Part shown: piece by piece, positions 22,982 to 31,515 of the stretch | Layout of the letters: every line of letters begins with the position of its first letter | Position numbering within the stretch: position 1 is the stretch's first letter | Assembly: GCA_018055925.1 (NCBI GenBank) | Contig: JAGPGQ010000008.1 | Span: 1,399 to 35,722 of the forward strand | DNA: 34,324 nt | Reading direction: 5' to 3' | Origin: Micropruina sp. | GTDB taxonomy: Bacteria > Actinomycetota > Actinomycetes > Propionibacteriales > Propionibacteriaceae | Notes under the pieces: generated by a model | Told to the model about the DNA's origin: nothing | The model's input: the letters and a program-made list of their open reading frames with translations, nothing else | The model's database searches: none | Program-made: the position numbers and the translations under genes

Positions 22982-25900
22982 TCAGTCCAGGCCGAGGGCG
23001 TCCACCAGGGCGGCGCCGACGCGGTCGGCGACCGGACGGCGCAACAGCGCCCCGTGGGTGGCGTCGATGGGCACCGTGCTGACTCGTCCGGACACGTACG
23101 GTGCCCAGCCGCCGGCCGACAGCCAGGTCTCGGGACGCGGCGCCGTGGCTACCAGCACGGTGAGGTCACCGTCCAGCACATCGTGCCGGGAGCCCCGGAC
23201 GATCCGGGTCGCCTCGACCACCGACGCGATGCAGCCGTCCAGCACCGGGGTGGGCAGCGCACCCAGCGCGCTGCCCTGCCGGCGCAGCTCCTCGCGCACC
23301 ACCGGCCGGGTCAGCTCGGCGCCCTCGGGGGCGTCCAGGCCACCCAGCCGCAGGATGCCGAGCAGCGCCTCCGACTCGGTCGGTTCGGCCAGGTGCCGCC
23401 ACTGGTCGGACGGATACGCGTCGATCAGCACCGCCCGGGCGCGCTGCCCGAGCCGGGCCGCGGCACAGGCGACCGCATGCGCCGCCATGCCGCCCAGCGA
23501 CCAGCCCGCGACGTGGAACGGGGCGCCGCCGATCACCTGCCGGATCGCCAGCAGTTGCCGCTCGGCCAGCGCGGTCAGGTCCGCCGCCGGCTCGGGACGG
23601 CCGGCCTCCAGCCCGGGCGTCTGCAGGGTGTACACCGGTGTGCCCGCCGGCAGCGAGGCCAGCAGGGTGGTGTAGCACCAGCCGAGGCCACCCGCCGGTG
23701 GCAGCAGGAACAGTGGGGTCGCGCCCGCCGCCCCGCGGCGCAGCGGCAGGACGGCCTCGAACTCCTCGCCGGGCGCCTCGCCGCGCAGCACCGCGGCCAG
23801 CGCGGACGGCGTGGAGTGGGCGAACACGTCCGCGATCCGCAGCGGCACGCCGAAGGCGGTCTCGGCGGCGCCCATCAGCCGCAGTGCGCTGAGCGAGTCG
23901 CCGCCCAGATCGGTGAAGAAGTCGGCGTCGGCCGGGACCGGCGCGCCCTGGCCGGTCACCTCGGCCATCAACTCGCCGACCCGCTGCTCGGTGAGCGTCC
24001 GGGCGCCGGCCCCCACCGGGCTGAGTTGCGGCAGGCCGCGGGCCGCCAGCGTGCGCCGGTCCGCCTTGCCGCTGGCGGTGACCGGCAGCTCCTCGACGGC
24101 GATCAGGTGGCTGGGCACGAAGGACGCCGGCAGCCGGCTCTCCAACCGCTGCCGCAGCGCGGCCTCCGCGCCCTCGGCGGAACTCACGAACCAGAGCACC
24201 AGGACGGAGCTGCCGGCGGCGTCCGGGACCACGCCCGCGCACCAGGCATCGACTCCCGGCACGCCCGCGGCGGCGGCCTCGATCTCGCCCAGTTCGATCC
24301 GTTGGCCCCGCACCTTCACCTGGTCGTCCACCCGGCCCAGGTAGCGCAGCGCACCGTCGGCCCGCCAGGCGGCCAGGTCACCGGTGCGGTACATCCGTTC
24401 ACCCGGGACGAACGGGTCGGCGACGAACCGCTCCGCGGTCAGCTCCGGGCGTCCGACGTAGCCGTGGGCCAATTGGACGCCGGCCAGGTACAGTTCGCCG
24501 GCCACCCCGACCGGTACCGGACGGCGCCCGGCGTCCAGCACGTAGGTGCGGGTGTTCCAGATCGGGACGCCGATCGGCACCTCGTCCTCGGCCGGATCGG
24601 TGTCCCAGCAGGTGACGTCGACGGCCGCCTCGGTGGGTCCGTACAGGTTCACCGGCGGCACGCCCAGCACCTCGACGCAGCGCCGCACGTCGGCGCCGGT
24701 GAGCGCCTCCCCGCTGCACACCAGGTTGCGCACCCGGCCCTCACCCAGCCGGGCGCAGGCCACCGGGTCGGCCAGCAGCGCCCGCAGCATGGAGGGCACG
24801 AAGTGCAGCGTGGTCACCTCGTGCTCGACGACCAGGTCGGCGATCCGGCGCGGGTCGCGGTGGGCGTCCGGCTCGGCGATGACGACCGTGGCGCCCACCT
24901 GCAGCGGCCAGAACAGCTCCCACACCGACACGTCGAACGAGATCGGCGTCTTGTGCAGCACCCGCTCGCCGGGGGCGAGCCGCAGGTGGTGCTGCATCCA
25001 GGCGAGCCGGTTGTCGATCGCCCGGTGACCGACCAGCACTCCCTTGGGACGTCCCGTCGAGCCGGAGGTGAACAGCAGATAGGCGGGATCGTCCGGGCCG
25101 ACCGGGGAGGGGGCCCCGAGGGTGAGGGTCGGGGATCCCGGGTCGAGCCCGGGATGACGGGGAACTGCAGCGGGAGGGCGAGGACCTTCAGCGGGAGGGC
25201 GAGGACCTTCGTCATCCCGGCGAACGCCGGGATCTTGGGCCGGCTCGGACGCGGGCGAGCCCGGTCCGACCTCGCTCAGGCTCAGGGCAGGGACGCCGGC
25301 CGTCGGAGGTTCGCCGTCGTGGACGACCAGGACGCAGCCCGAGTCCTCGACCATGGCGGCGATCCGCTCGGCGGGCAGTCCCGGCTCCAGCGGAAGGTAC
25401 ACCGCGCCCAACCGCTGCACCGCATACAACGCCTCGTACAGGCCGAGGCAACGCGGCAGCGCGAGCCCCACCACGTCGCCGGGCCGGACGCCGCGACGTT
25501 CCAGCTGCTCCGCGATCACCGCGGCACGCGCGGCCAGTTCGGCATAGCTGGACGTCCGGTCGCCGAAGATCAGCGCGGTCTGCTCGGGTGTGGCCGCGGC
25601 CTGTGCGGCGAACGCCTCCGGCAGGGTCCGGGGCTCGACCGGGTGGCCGGTGGCGTTGAAGTCCTCGACCACCAGCCTCCGCTCGGCGTCGGTGAGCAGC
25701 GGCAGTCCGGCGAGGTCGGCATCGGCGGCCGCGCCGGCCATGGTGTCCAGCCAGGCCTCGAACCGGGCCAGGTGCAGCTCCATCTCGGCGGGCTCGTAGA
25801 GCCGCGGGTTGGCGTCCAGTTCGAGCCGCACCTCGTGGCCCCGACCGGGGATGCCCCGCAGGCACCACGTCATGTCCTCGACGGGGCCGGCGGTCAGGTT

Positions 25901-26956
25901 GATCACGCCGCCGGGCAGCCCGCCGAAGTCGAGTTCCAGGTCGAACGGCACCAGGTTCACCTGCGGGCCGAACAGCTGGGCGCCGGGCAGCCGCCGGCCC
26001 AGCAGCCGCGACAGCGTCTCCTGCCGGACGAACGGGTGCGGCCGCAGCTGCTCCTGCCCGCCGCGGACCCGCGCCAGGGCGTCGCCGAGCGGGCCGGCGG
26101 CCGGGACGGTCAGCGGCAGCACGTTCATCGCGGTGCAGACGGTCCGGCCGGACGGCAGCGTGCCGCGGCCGGGCACCGACCGGTTCATCAGGGTGACCCC
26201 GACGCGGACGTCGGCCGCGCCCACCATCCGGCCCAGGTAGCCGCCGACCGCCGCGGTGAACACGTCGGCCCAGGTGACCCCGAGCCGGCGTGCGCCGGCG
26301 ACCAGTGCCCGCTGGGTGGCATCGTCCAGGACCCGGTGGGCGCGGATCGCCCGGGACGCCGGCCCGGCGGTGCGCCCGGAGAGCGCCGGGACGCTCTCCA
26401 TCCGCTCGATCCGCGCCGTCCAGAACTCCAGCCCGGCCGCGTCCTCACCCGGATCGGCGGCCACCAGATCGGCCAGCGGGATCCCGGTCGCGGGCGTGGG
26501 GTCGGCGTAGGCGGCGGCCACCCGGCGGAGCAGCTGGACGGCGCCGAAGCCGTCCAGCACCGCATGGTGGGCGGCGTGGTACCACCAGCTGGTCCCGTCG
26601 GCCAGCCGCAGCAGGGCAGCGCGGACGCAGTCGCCGGCAGCCAGGTCCATCGGGCGGGCCAGGTCGCGTTCGCACCAGGCCCGGGCCTCGGCCTCGTCGG
26701 CCACCCGGGCGACCACCAGGCCGGGACCGGCGCCCGGCAGCACCTGCTGCTGCGGGCCGTCCGGGGTCAACCGGAACCGGACGCGCAGCTGTTCGAACTC
26801 GGCGTAGGCCGTGGCCAGCGCGGTCGCCAGCCGGGCCTCGTCGAGGGTACCGGCGACGCGGACCGCCTCGGCGGTGGTGTAGCAGGGGTTGTCCGGTTCG
26901 AGGGCGTGGGCCAGATAGATGCCGCGCTGGGCGGCGGTGAGCGGCAGCCAGGTCAC
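22982..26956 (-). CDS. entF: EntF-like siderophore NRPS (C-A-PCP-TE), serine-specific by code
   Basis: A 1324-residue single-module synthetase. Condensation domain (1 to about 440): MTWLPLTAAQRGIYLAHAL, with active-site HHAVLDG near residue 130. Adenylation domain (about 450-985): A3 YLLFTSGSTGRPKG, FDVSVWE, NLYGPTEAAVDV, YRTGDLAAW and the late catalytic Lys (ASGKADRR). Carrier domain: DLGGDSLSALRL (Ser near 1018). Thioesterase: GWSLGGMAAH (Ser near 1152), Asp in LIDAYPSD, His in DATHGALL. Reading the ten specificity positions by eye gives D-V-W-H-V-S-L-V-D-K, one change from the EntF serine code, so a dihydroxybenzoyl-serine product is likely. In-frame palindromic repeats (25132-25236) interrupt the A domain before A3. 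The GTG at 26956 overlaps the dhbB stop by 4 nt; the longer open frame upstream only runs through dhbB. Confidence 0.93.
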   Translation of the reverse strand: MTWLPLTAAQRGIYLAHALEPDNPCYTTAEAVRVAGTLDEARLATALATAYAEFEQLRVRFRLTPDGPQQQVLPGAGPGLVVARVADEAEARAWCERDLARPMDLAAGDCVRAALLRLADGTSWWYHAAHHAVLDGFGAVQLLRRVAAAYADPTPATGIPLADLVAADPGEDAAGLEFWTARIERMESVPALSGRTAGPASRAIRAHRVLDDATQRALVAGARRLGVTWADVFTAAVGGYLGRMVGAADVRVGVTLMNRSVPGRGTLPSGRTVCTAMNVLPLTVPAAGPLGDALARVRGGQEQLRPHPFVRQETLSRLLGRRLPGAQLFGPQVNLVPFDLELDFGGLPGGVINLTAGPVEDMTWCLRGIPGRGHEVRLELDANPRLYEPAEMELHLARFEAWLDTMAGAAADADLAGLPLLTDAERRLVVEDFNATGHPVEPRTLPEAFAAQAAATPEQTALIFGDRTSSYAELAARAAVIAEQLERRGVRPGDVVGLALPRCLGLYEALYAVQRLGAVYLPLEPGLPAERIAAMVEDSGCVLVVHDGEPPTAGVPALSLSEVGPGSPASEPAQDPGVRRDDEGPRPPAEGPRPPAAVPRHPGLDPGSPTLTLGAPSPVGPDDPAYLLFTSGSTGRPKGVLVGHRAIDNRLAWMQHHLRLAPGERVLHKTPISFDVSVWELFWPLQVGATVVIAEPDAHRDPRRIADLVVEHEVTTLHFVPSMLRALLADPVACARLGEGRVRNLVCSGEALTGADVRRCVEVLGVPPVNLYGPTEAAVDVTCWDTDPAEDEVPIGVPIWNTRTYVLDAGRRPVPVGVAGELYLAGVQLAHGYVGRPELTAERFVADPFVPGERMYRTGDLAAWRADGALRYLGRVDDQVKVRGQRIELGEIEAAAAGVPGVDAWCAGVVPDAAGSSVLVLWFVSSAEGAEAALRQRLESRLPASFVPSHLIAVEELPVTASGKADRRTLAARGLPQLSPVGAGARTLTEQRVGELMAEVTGQGAPVPADADFFTDLGGDSLSALRLMGAAETAFGVPLRIADVFAHSTPSALAAVLRGEAPGEEFEAVLPLRRGAAGATPLFLLPPAGGLGWCYTTLLASLPAGTPVYTLQTPGLEAGRPEPAADLTALAERQLLAIRQVIGGAPFHVAGWSLGGMAAHAVACAAARLGQRARAVLIDAYPSDQWRHLAEPTESEALLGILRLGGLDAPEGAELTRPVVREELRRQGSALGALPTPVLDGCIASVVEATRIVRGSRHDVLDGDLTVLVATAPRPETWLSAGGWAPYVSGRVSTVPIDATHGALLRRPVADRVGAALVDALGLD
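25132..25236. repeat. Compound palindromic repeat insert inside the NRPS gene
   Basis: GGGATCCCGGGTCGAGCCC...GATGACG (25132-25159) and an opposed CGTCATCCCGGCG...GGGATCTT (25210-25236) enclose two exact 21-bp repeats (25168-25188 and 25189-25209). The unit is 105 bp (35 codons) and keeps frame on the minus strand, encoding [19 protein letters not shown] and following residues just before the A3 motif. The design matches the mutM insert: two opposed palindromes around a small tandem repeat. Confidence 0.92.
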
Positions 26957-27861
26957 GGGACGGGCACCGGCAGCTGCCGAGACAGGAACGCCACCGTCGG
27001 CTCGACGGTGAACGCCGCGAAGTCCACCTGGACGCCCTCGTCGGCCAGCTGGTCCAGCAGGTCGAAGGCCCGCAGCGAATCCAGCCCCAGCCCGAACAGG
27101 TCGCTGTCGGGCCGGGCGAACGCCAACGCGACGTCGGCCGGATCGAGGAAGCCGGCCAGGATGCCGCGCAGCACTTCGTCCGACCCGTCCGGCACGCCGG
27201 CGTCCACCGGCGGGGTGGGCGGGGTGAGCGCAGCCAGCACGTCGGCGGTGGTGGTGACCACGCCGGTGCAGGCGGCGATCTGGGCGAGCGCCCGGGCATG
27301 GTGCTCGGCACCGAGGTCGGCGACCGCATCGGCGATCACGAACGGCTGCACGTCGCGGGTGAACGCGTCGTAGGCGGTCGCGGTGATCCCGATGTGCGCG
27401 TACACCCCGGTCAGCACCAGCTGGTCGCGGCCGCGTTCGCGCAGCAGGTCGTCCAACTGGTTGCCGGCGAAGGCGGTGTAGCGGTGCTTGGCGAGCACCG
27501 CGTCGCCCGGCTCGGGGGCCAGCGTGGCGACCACGGCGGTGTCCGTCGGGTCGGCGGTCATGCCGGGCCCCCACAGGTCGCCCTGCAGGCCGCGCGTTCC
27601 CGGCTCCTGGTCCCCGGCCTGCGCGGTGTAGATCACCGGCATCCCGGCGGCCCGGGCCGCGCGCAGCAGCCGTCCGATCGAGGCCAGGGCAAGCTCGAGC
27701 GCCGGGCAGGCCGGGGCGAACGGACGCAGGAAGTACGCCTGCAGGTCGTGCACCAGCAGCGCCGCCCGGGACGCCTCGAGCCGCCAGGGCGCCCGGCTGG
27801 CCGGCAGCTCGGCGAGCGGCGGCACGGGCGCGGAGTAGTCGATGTCGGCGGGTAGCGTCAT
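26953..27861 (-). CDS. dhbB: Isochorismatase with aryl carrier domain (DhbB/EntB)
   Basis: The 302-residue bifunctional protein hydrolyses isochorismate to 2,3-dihydro-2,3-dihydroxybenzoate, and its carrier domain accepts activated 2,3-dihydroxybenzoate. The isochorismatase half has LLVHDLQAYFLRPF (catalytic Asp), AKHRYTAFAGNQLDDLLRERGRDQLVLTGVYAHIGITATAYDAF (Lys and substrate loop) and PFVIADAVAD. The aryl carrier at about 220-302 carries LFGLGLDSLRAFDLLDQL, with Ser262 the predicted phosphopantetheine site. Length matches EntB/DhbB. The ATG at 27861 overlaps the dhbE stop (ATGA), and its own stop overlaps the NRPS GTG, so the enzymes should be made in linked amounts. Confidence 0.95.
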   Translation of the reverse strand: MTLPADIDYSAPVPPLAELPASRAPWRLEASRAALLVHDLQAYFLRPFAPACPALELALASIGRLLRAARAAGMPVIYTAQAGDQEPGTRGLQGDLWGPGMTADPTDTAVVATLAPEPGDAVLAKHRYTAFAGNQLDDLLRERGRDQLVLTGVYAHIGITATAYDAFTRDVQPFVIADAVADLGAEHHARALAQIAACTGVVTTTADVLAALTPPTPPVDAGVPDGSDEVLRGILAGFLDPADVALAFARPDSDLFGLGLDSLRAFDLLDQLADEGVQVDFAAFTVEPTVAFLSRQLPVPVP

Positions 27862-29555
27862 GCGGGTCTCCCAGTCGTTCGGGGCGGTTCGGTGAAGCGC
27901 TCGGTGAGCAGCGCGCGCAGGTCGCGCCTGGAGTTCTTGCCGACCCCGGTGGCCGGCAGTTCGCTGAGGAAGCGGTACTGATCGGGCAGTTTGAAGGTGG
28001 CCAGCCCGGCGGACCGCAGGGTGGCGCCGAGTTCCCGGGCCAGCCCGCTGCCGCGGCCGGCGGCGTCCTCGGCGGACGCCCGGCCGGCCTCGTCCGGCAC
28101 GATGAACGCGCAGGTTCGCTCGCCCAGGTAGTCGTCCGGCAGGCCGACCACGACGGCGTCCCGGACGGCCGGGTGGGTGAGCAGCAGGTCCTCCACCTCG
28201 GCGGCGGCGATCTTCTCGCCGCCCCGGTTGATCTGGTCCTTCACCCGGCCGGTCACCACCAGGTGCCCGGTGGGCAGCTGCCGGACGAGGTCGCCGGTGA
28301 CGTAGAAGCCGTCGTCGGTGAACGAGACCCGATTGGCGGCGGGATCGCGGTAGTAGCCGCGGATCGTGTAGGGACCGCGGGTCTGCAGCACCCCCTCCGC
28401 GCCGGGTGCCACCACGACGCCGGTCTCCGGATCGACGATCCGCAGCTCGTCGTCGGGGCTGATCGGCAGGCCCTGGCTGATCCGGACGATGTCGTCCGGA
28501 TCGCCGGCGCGGGTGTAGTTGACCAGGCCTTCGGCCATGCCGAACACCTGCTGCAACCCGACCCCCATCACCGGGCCGATGTCGTCGGCCACGGCGGGGG
28601 CCAGTTTGGCGCCGCCGACCTGGAGCAGTTCCAGGCTGTCCAGCCGGGGCGGACGGCGGCGGGCGGTCGACAGCCACGCCTGGGCCAGCGGCGGCACCAG
28701 CGACGCGATCGTGACCCGTTCGCGCTCGATCAGGTCGAACGCCGTCCGCGGGCTGGGGTCGGGGGCCAGGACGATGCTGCCGCCGACGTGCAGCACGCCG
28801 AGGATGCCGGGCGACGACATCGGGAAGTTGTGCGCCACCGGCAGCACCACCAGCAGCCGGCTGTCGGCGGTCAGCCCGCAGATCGTGGCCGACTCGCGGA
28901 CCGAGTACAGATAGTCGGACGCGGTGCGCGGGATCAGCTTCGAGATGCCGGTGGTGCCGCCCGACAGCTGCAGGAAGCCCACCTCCTCGGGCTCGCGCGG
29001 CGCGGGGACGGCGGCGCCGGCGGCCGGCGGCCGCTGCACATCGACCAGCAGCGGCGGGGCGACCCCGTCCAGCCGGGCCGCGACCACGGCGTGCAGGCCG
29101 CGGAAGTCGACCCCGTCCGCCAGCCCGCAGACCACGTGGGCGGCGGCGTCGGCGATCCGGCAGAACTGGGCGAGTTCGCGCTCCCGGTGTCCGGGCAGGG
29201 CGAACACCGGCAGCGCGCCGATCCGGAACAGGCCGAAGACGACCGGCACGAACTCGACGATGTTCGGCAGCTGCACCACCACCCGGTCACCCGCCCGGAT
29301 GCCCAGGCCGCCGAACCGGCCGGCCCACAGCTCGATCTGGTCCTCCAGGTCGCCGTAGGTCCAGCGCACCGGCCGGCGGCCGGCGTCCGTTCCGATCACG
29401 GCCACCCGGCCGGCGTGCTCGCTCGTCCGGGCCCGCAGCCATCCGTCGAAGGTCTCCGGCAGCCAGTGGCCCAGCCGGCGGTAGCGATCCCGGAACTCCT
29501 CCGGCCAGGTCGGCGAGTCGGCCAGCGGCGAGCGGGCCGGCAGTGCGCGGCTCAT
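27858..29555 (-). CDS. dhbE: 2,3-dihydroxybenzoate-AMP ligase (DhbE/EntE)
   Basis: The 565-residue ANL-superfamily enzyme adenylates 2,3-dihydroxybenzoate and loads it onto the carrier domain of DhbB. N-terminus: TWPEEFRDRYRRLGHWLPETF, as in EntE. A3 phosphate loop: LQLSGGTTGISKLIPRT (about residue 198). Substrate pocket: LPVAHNFPMSSPGILGVLHVGG, whose Asn is typical of aryl acid-activating domains. Later motifs: QQVFGMAEGLVNYTR, YVTGDLVRQ, GRVKDQINRGGEKI and the C-terminal catalytic Lys in ATGVGKNSRRDL. It is slightly longer than EntE. The ATG at 29555 overlaps the dhbC stop by 4 nt and gives the family N-terminus; the frame upstream of it is the antisense-free shadow of dhbC. Confidence 0.95.
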   Translation of the reverse strand: MSRALPARSPLADSPTWPEEFRDRYRRLGHWLPETFDGWLRARTSEHAGRVAVIGTDAGRRPVRWTYGDLEDQIELWAGRFGGLGIRAGDRVVVQLPNIVEFVPVVFGLFRIGALPVFALPGHRERELAQFCRIADAAAHVVCGLADGVDFRGLHAVVAARLDGVAPPLLVDVQRPPAAGAAVPAPREPEEVGFLQLSGGTTGISKLIPRTASDYLYSVRESATICGLTADSRLLVVLPVAHNFPMSSPGILGVLHVGGSIVLAPDPSPRTAFDLIERERVTIASLVPPLAQAWLSTARRRPPRLDSLELLQVGGAKLAPAVADDIGPVMGVGLQQVFGMAEGLVNYTRAGDPDDIVRISQGLPISPDDELRIVDPETGVVVAPGAEGVLQTRGPYTIRGYYRDPAANRVSFTDDGFYVTGDLVRQLPTGHLVVTGRVKDQINRGGEKIAAAEVEDLLLTHPAVRDAVVVGLPDDYLGERTCAFIVPDEAGRASAEDAAGRGSGLARELGATLRSAGLATFKLPDQYRFLSELPATGVGKNSRRDLRALLTERFTEPPRTTGRPA

Positions 29556-30664
29556 CGCACACCCGCCGCGGTCAGCACGGTGTCCAGCTTGGCGGCGGTC
29601 TCGGCGACCTCCGCGTCGGCGTCCGATCCGGCCACGATCCCGGCGCCCGCGTACAACCGCAGGGCGTCCCCGTCCAGCACGCCGGCCCGGATGGTGACCG
29701 CGACCTCGCCGTCGCCGTCGGCGTCCATCCAGCCGACGAAGCCGGTGAACGGCCCGCGGTCGGCGTCCTCGAGTTCGCCGATCAGTCGCAGCGCGGCCTC
29801 CGTCGGCACCCCGGCGATGGCCGGGGTCGGGTGCAGCAGCCGCGCCAGGTGCAGCACGCTGGCCGGTTCGTGGTCGCCGCGCAGCCGTCCCGTGATCGGG
29901 GTCGCCAGGTGCCACACGGTGTCGGTGGCCAGCAGCCGCGGCTCGGGCACCTGCAGCCGACTGCACAGCGGCCGGAGCCGCTCGACGATGTGCCGGACGA
30001 CGAAGTCGTGCTCCGCCCGATTCTTGGCCGAGGCCAGCAGTTGGTCGCCGGCGGCCCGGTCCAGGACGGGATCGGGGTGCCGCGGCACCGTGCCGGCCAG
30101 CGGGGTGGACGCGATGCTGCGGCCCCGGCGTGAGATCAGCAACTCCGGGCTGGCGCCGAGCAGCACCGGTGCCCCGGCCCCCTCGGCGAGCGGCACGGAG
30201 AACACGGTGGCGTCCGGGTGCAGCTGCCGCAGCCGCCGGGTCAGCTGATCGGCCGACAGCGGGGGATCGGTGTGCACCGTCGCCCAGCGGCCGAGCACCA
30301 CCTTCTTCAGGGTGCCGGCCGCGATCGCCACACCCGCCCGCCGGACGGTGTCGGCGTAGCGGCCAGGGTCGGGGTCGAACCGGAGCCGGTGGTGCTGGGG
30401 TCGCAGGGCCGGGCCCGGAGCCTCCGTGGCGGTGGCGGCCGTCCCGATCCAGGTGACCGGGGCATCGTCCCGGAAGGGGGCCACGCACCACGCGGTCTGG
30501 TCGGCGGCCAGCCGGGCCAGGACGCGGTCGGGCCAGTCCTCGCCGGCACCGGGATCGAACCGCAGCGCACCGGGCGCGGCGAACCTGTCGCCGATCGCCG
30601 GGGCGGGCTGCTCGGGATGCTCCCGGCCGCCGGTGGCGGCGGGGGTTTCGAGATGAACGGTCAC
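29552..30664 (-). CDS. dhbC: Isochorismate synthase (DhbC/EntC)
   Basis: The 370-residue chorismate-utilising enzyme converts chorismate to isochorismate, the first committed step of 2,3-dihydroxybenzoate synthesis. Motifs: TLKKVVLGR (catalytic Lys), LLGASPELLISRRGRSIASTPLAGT, then the C-terminal core VWHLATPITGRL, HPTPAIAGVP, ELEDADRGPFTGFVGWMDADGDGEVAVTIRAG and AGAGIVAGSDADAE, which hold the Mg-binding Glu residues. No second domain suggests a salicylate-forming variant. The GTG at 30664 overlaps the dhbA stop (GTGA). Confidence 0.95.
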   Translation of the reverse strand: MTVHLETPAATGGREHPEQPAPAIGDRFAAPGALRFDPGAGEDWPDRVLARLAADQTAWCVAPFRDDAPVTWIGTAATATEAPGPALRPQHHRLRFDPDPGRYADTVRRAGVAIAAGTLKKVVLGRWATVHTDPPLSADQLTRRLRQLHPDATVFSVPLAEGAGAPVLLGASPELLISRRGRSIASTPLAGTVPRHPDPVLDRAAGDQLLASAKNRAEHDFVVRHIVERLRPLCSRLQVPEPRLLATDTVWHLATPITGRLRGDHEPASVLHLARLLHPTPAIAGVPTEAALRLIGELEDADRGPFTGFVGWMDADGDGEVAVTIRAGVLDGDALRLYAGAGIVAGSDADAEVAETAAKLDTVLTAAGVR

Positions 30665-31446
30665 AGGGTGGCTCCTCCGTCGACCAGTAGCCGTTGCATG
30701 GTGATGTGCCGGGCGGCGTCGCTGAGCAGGAACAGCACGGCCTCGGCCACGTCGTCGGGGTCGGCCAGCCGCTGCAGCGGGATGCCGACCCGGTAGTTCG
30801 CCGGATCGCCGTGCAGGGCCGTGACCCGGCCGGCTTCCGGGTCCGGCCACAGGGTGCGCTGCATCGGGGTGTCCGTCGACCCGGGCTCGACCAGGTTGCA
30901 CCGGATCCCCTGGGCGGCGAGCTCGAGCCCGGCGCATCGGGTGAGGGCGGCCACCGCGGCCTTGGAGGCGGCGTAGCCGGCCATCCCGATGCGGGGCACC
31001 GTGGACGCGTTCGAACCGATCACCACCACCGCGCCGCCCGCCGGCAGATGCTCGGCCGAGGCCTGCAGGCAGTGCAGCACCCCGGTGACGTTGACCGACC
31101 AATGCTCGGCCCAGTCGATGCCGGTGATCCGGGAGAGGGGGGCCGGACGGATCACGCCGGCCGCGCTGACCACGAGTGCGGGCGGACCGCCGTCGCGGCC
31201 GGCGGTGGCGAACGCCCGCCGCACATCGGCCTGGTCCGCCACGTCCCCGTCCAGCACGGCGTGCGGACGGGGCAGGTCGTCGCGGAGCAGTTCGTTGCCG
31301 GCGACGTCGCAGTCCAGGGTGGTGACCACCACCCCGGCCGCGGCCAGCCGCAGCGCGATCGATCGTCCGATCCCCGAGGCCGCTCCCGTGACCACGGCGG
31401 AGCCACGGCCGGAGGCGTGCAGGCGCAACGCGGGCGTGGTGCTCAC
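30661..31446 (-). CDS. dhbA: 2,3-dihydro-2,3-dihydroxybenzoate dehydrogenase (DhbA/EntA)
   Basis: The 261-residue short-chain dehydrogenase oxidises 2,3-dihydro-2,3-dihydroxybenzoate to 2,3-dihydroxybenzoate with NAD+. Motifs: cofactor loop TGAASGIGRSIAL (about residues 19-31), the NNAG-equivalent VSAAGVIR, catalytic Ser in VIGSNAST, and YAASKAA with catalytic Tyr and Lys (about 155-161). The C-terminus LLVDGGATL is typical. It is the first gene of the operon. The GTG at 31446 gives the family N-terminus; its ribosome binding site is weak. The DtxR/IdeR-type box at 31497-31515 lies 50 bp upstream and predicts iron repression. Confidence 0.93.
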   Translation of the reverse strand: MSTTPALRLHASGRGSAVVTGAASGIGRSIALRLAAAGVVVTTLDCDVAGNELLRDDLPRPHAVLDGDVADQADVRRAFATAGRDGGPPALVVSAAGVIRPAPLSRITGIDWAEHWSVNVTGVLHCLQASAEHLPAGGAVVVIGSNASTVPRIGMAGYAASKAAVAALTRCAGLELAAQGIRCNLVEPGSTDTPMQRTLWPDPEAGRVTALHGDPANYRVGIPLQRLADPDDVAEAVLFLLSDAARHITMQRLLVDGGATL

Positions 31447-31496
31447 GGCAGTCTCGTTTCGCGGCGGGGGATCGGTGGAGGTTAGTGCTGGAAAGG

Positions 31497-31515
31497 TTAG
31501 GTAAGCATAACCTTC
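31497..31515. promoter_or_regulatory. DtxR/IdeR-type iron box upstream of dhbA
   Basis: TTAGGTAAGCATAACCTTC matches 17 of 19 positions of the DtxR/IdeR consensus TWAGGTWAGSCTWACCTWA (mismatches at 11 and 19). It also sits in a longer inverted repeat, AAGGTTA-n8-TAACCTT. On the minus strand it covers a TATGCT -10-like hexamer (31504-31509), so a bound repressor would block the siderophore operon. An extra AGGTTAG half-site lies at 31479-31485, 15 bp from the one at 31494-31500. Iron-loaded repressor should silence dhbACEB-entF. Confidence 0.8.

Noticed and set aside
22913-27373. Very long plus-strand open frame (about 1480 codons) opposite the NRPS
   Set aside because: It is exactly antisense to a well-supported NRPS, shows no domain or motif, and is rich in Arg, Gln, Gly and Val as expected from high-GC antisense frames.
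28173-30248. Plus-strand open frame of about 690 codons opposite dhbE and dhbC
   Set aside because: Antisense to two conserved enzymes; composition typical of a shadow frame.
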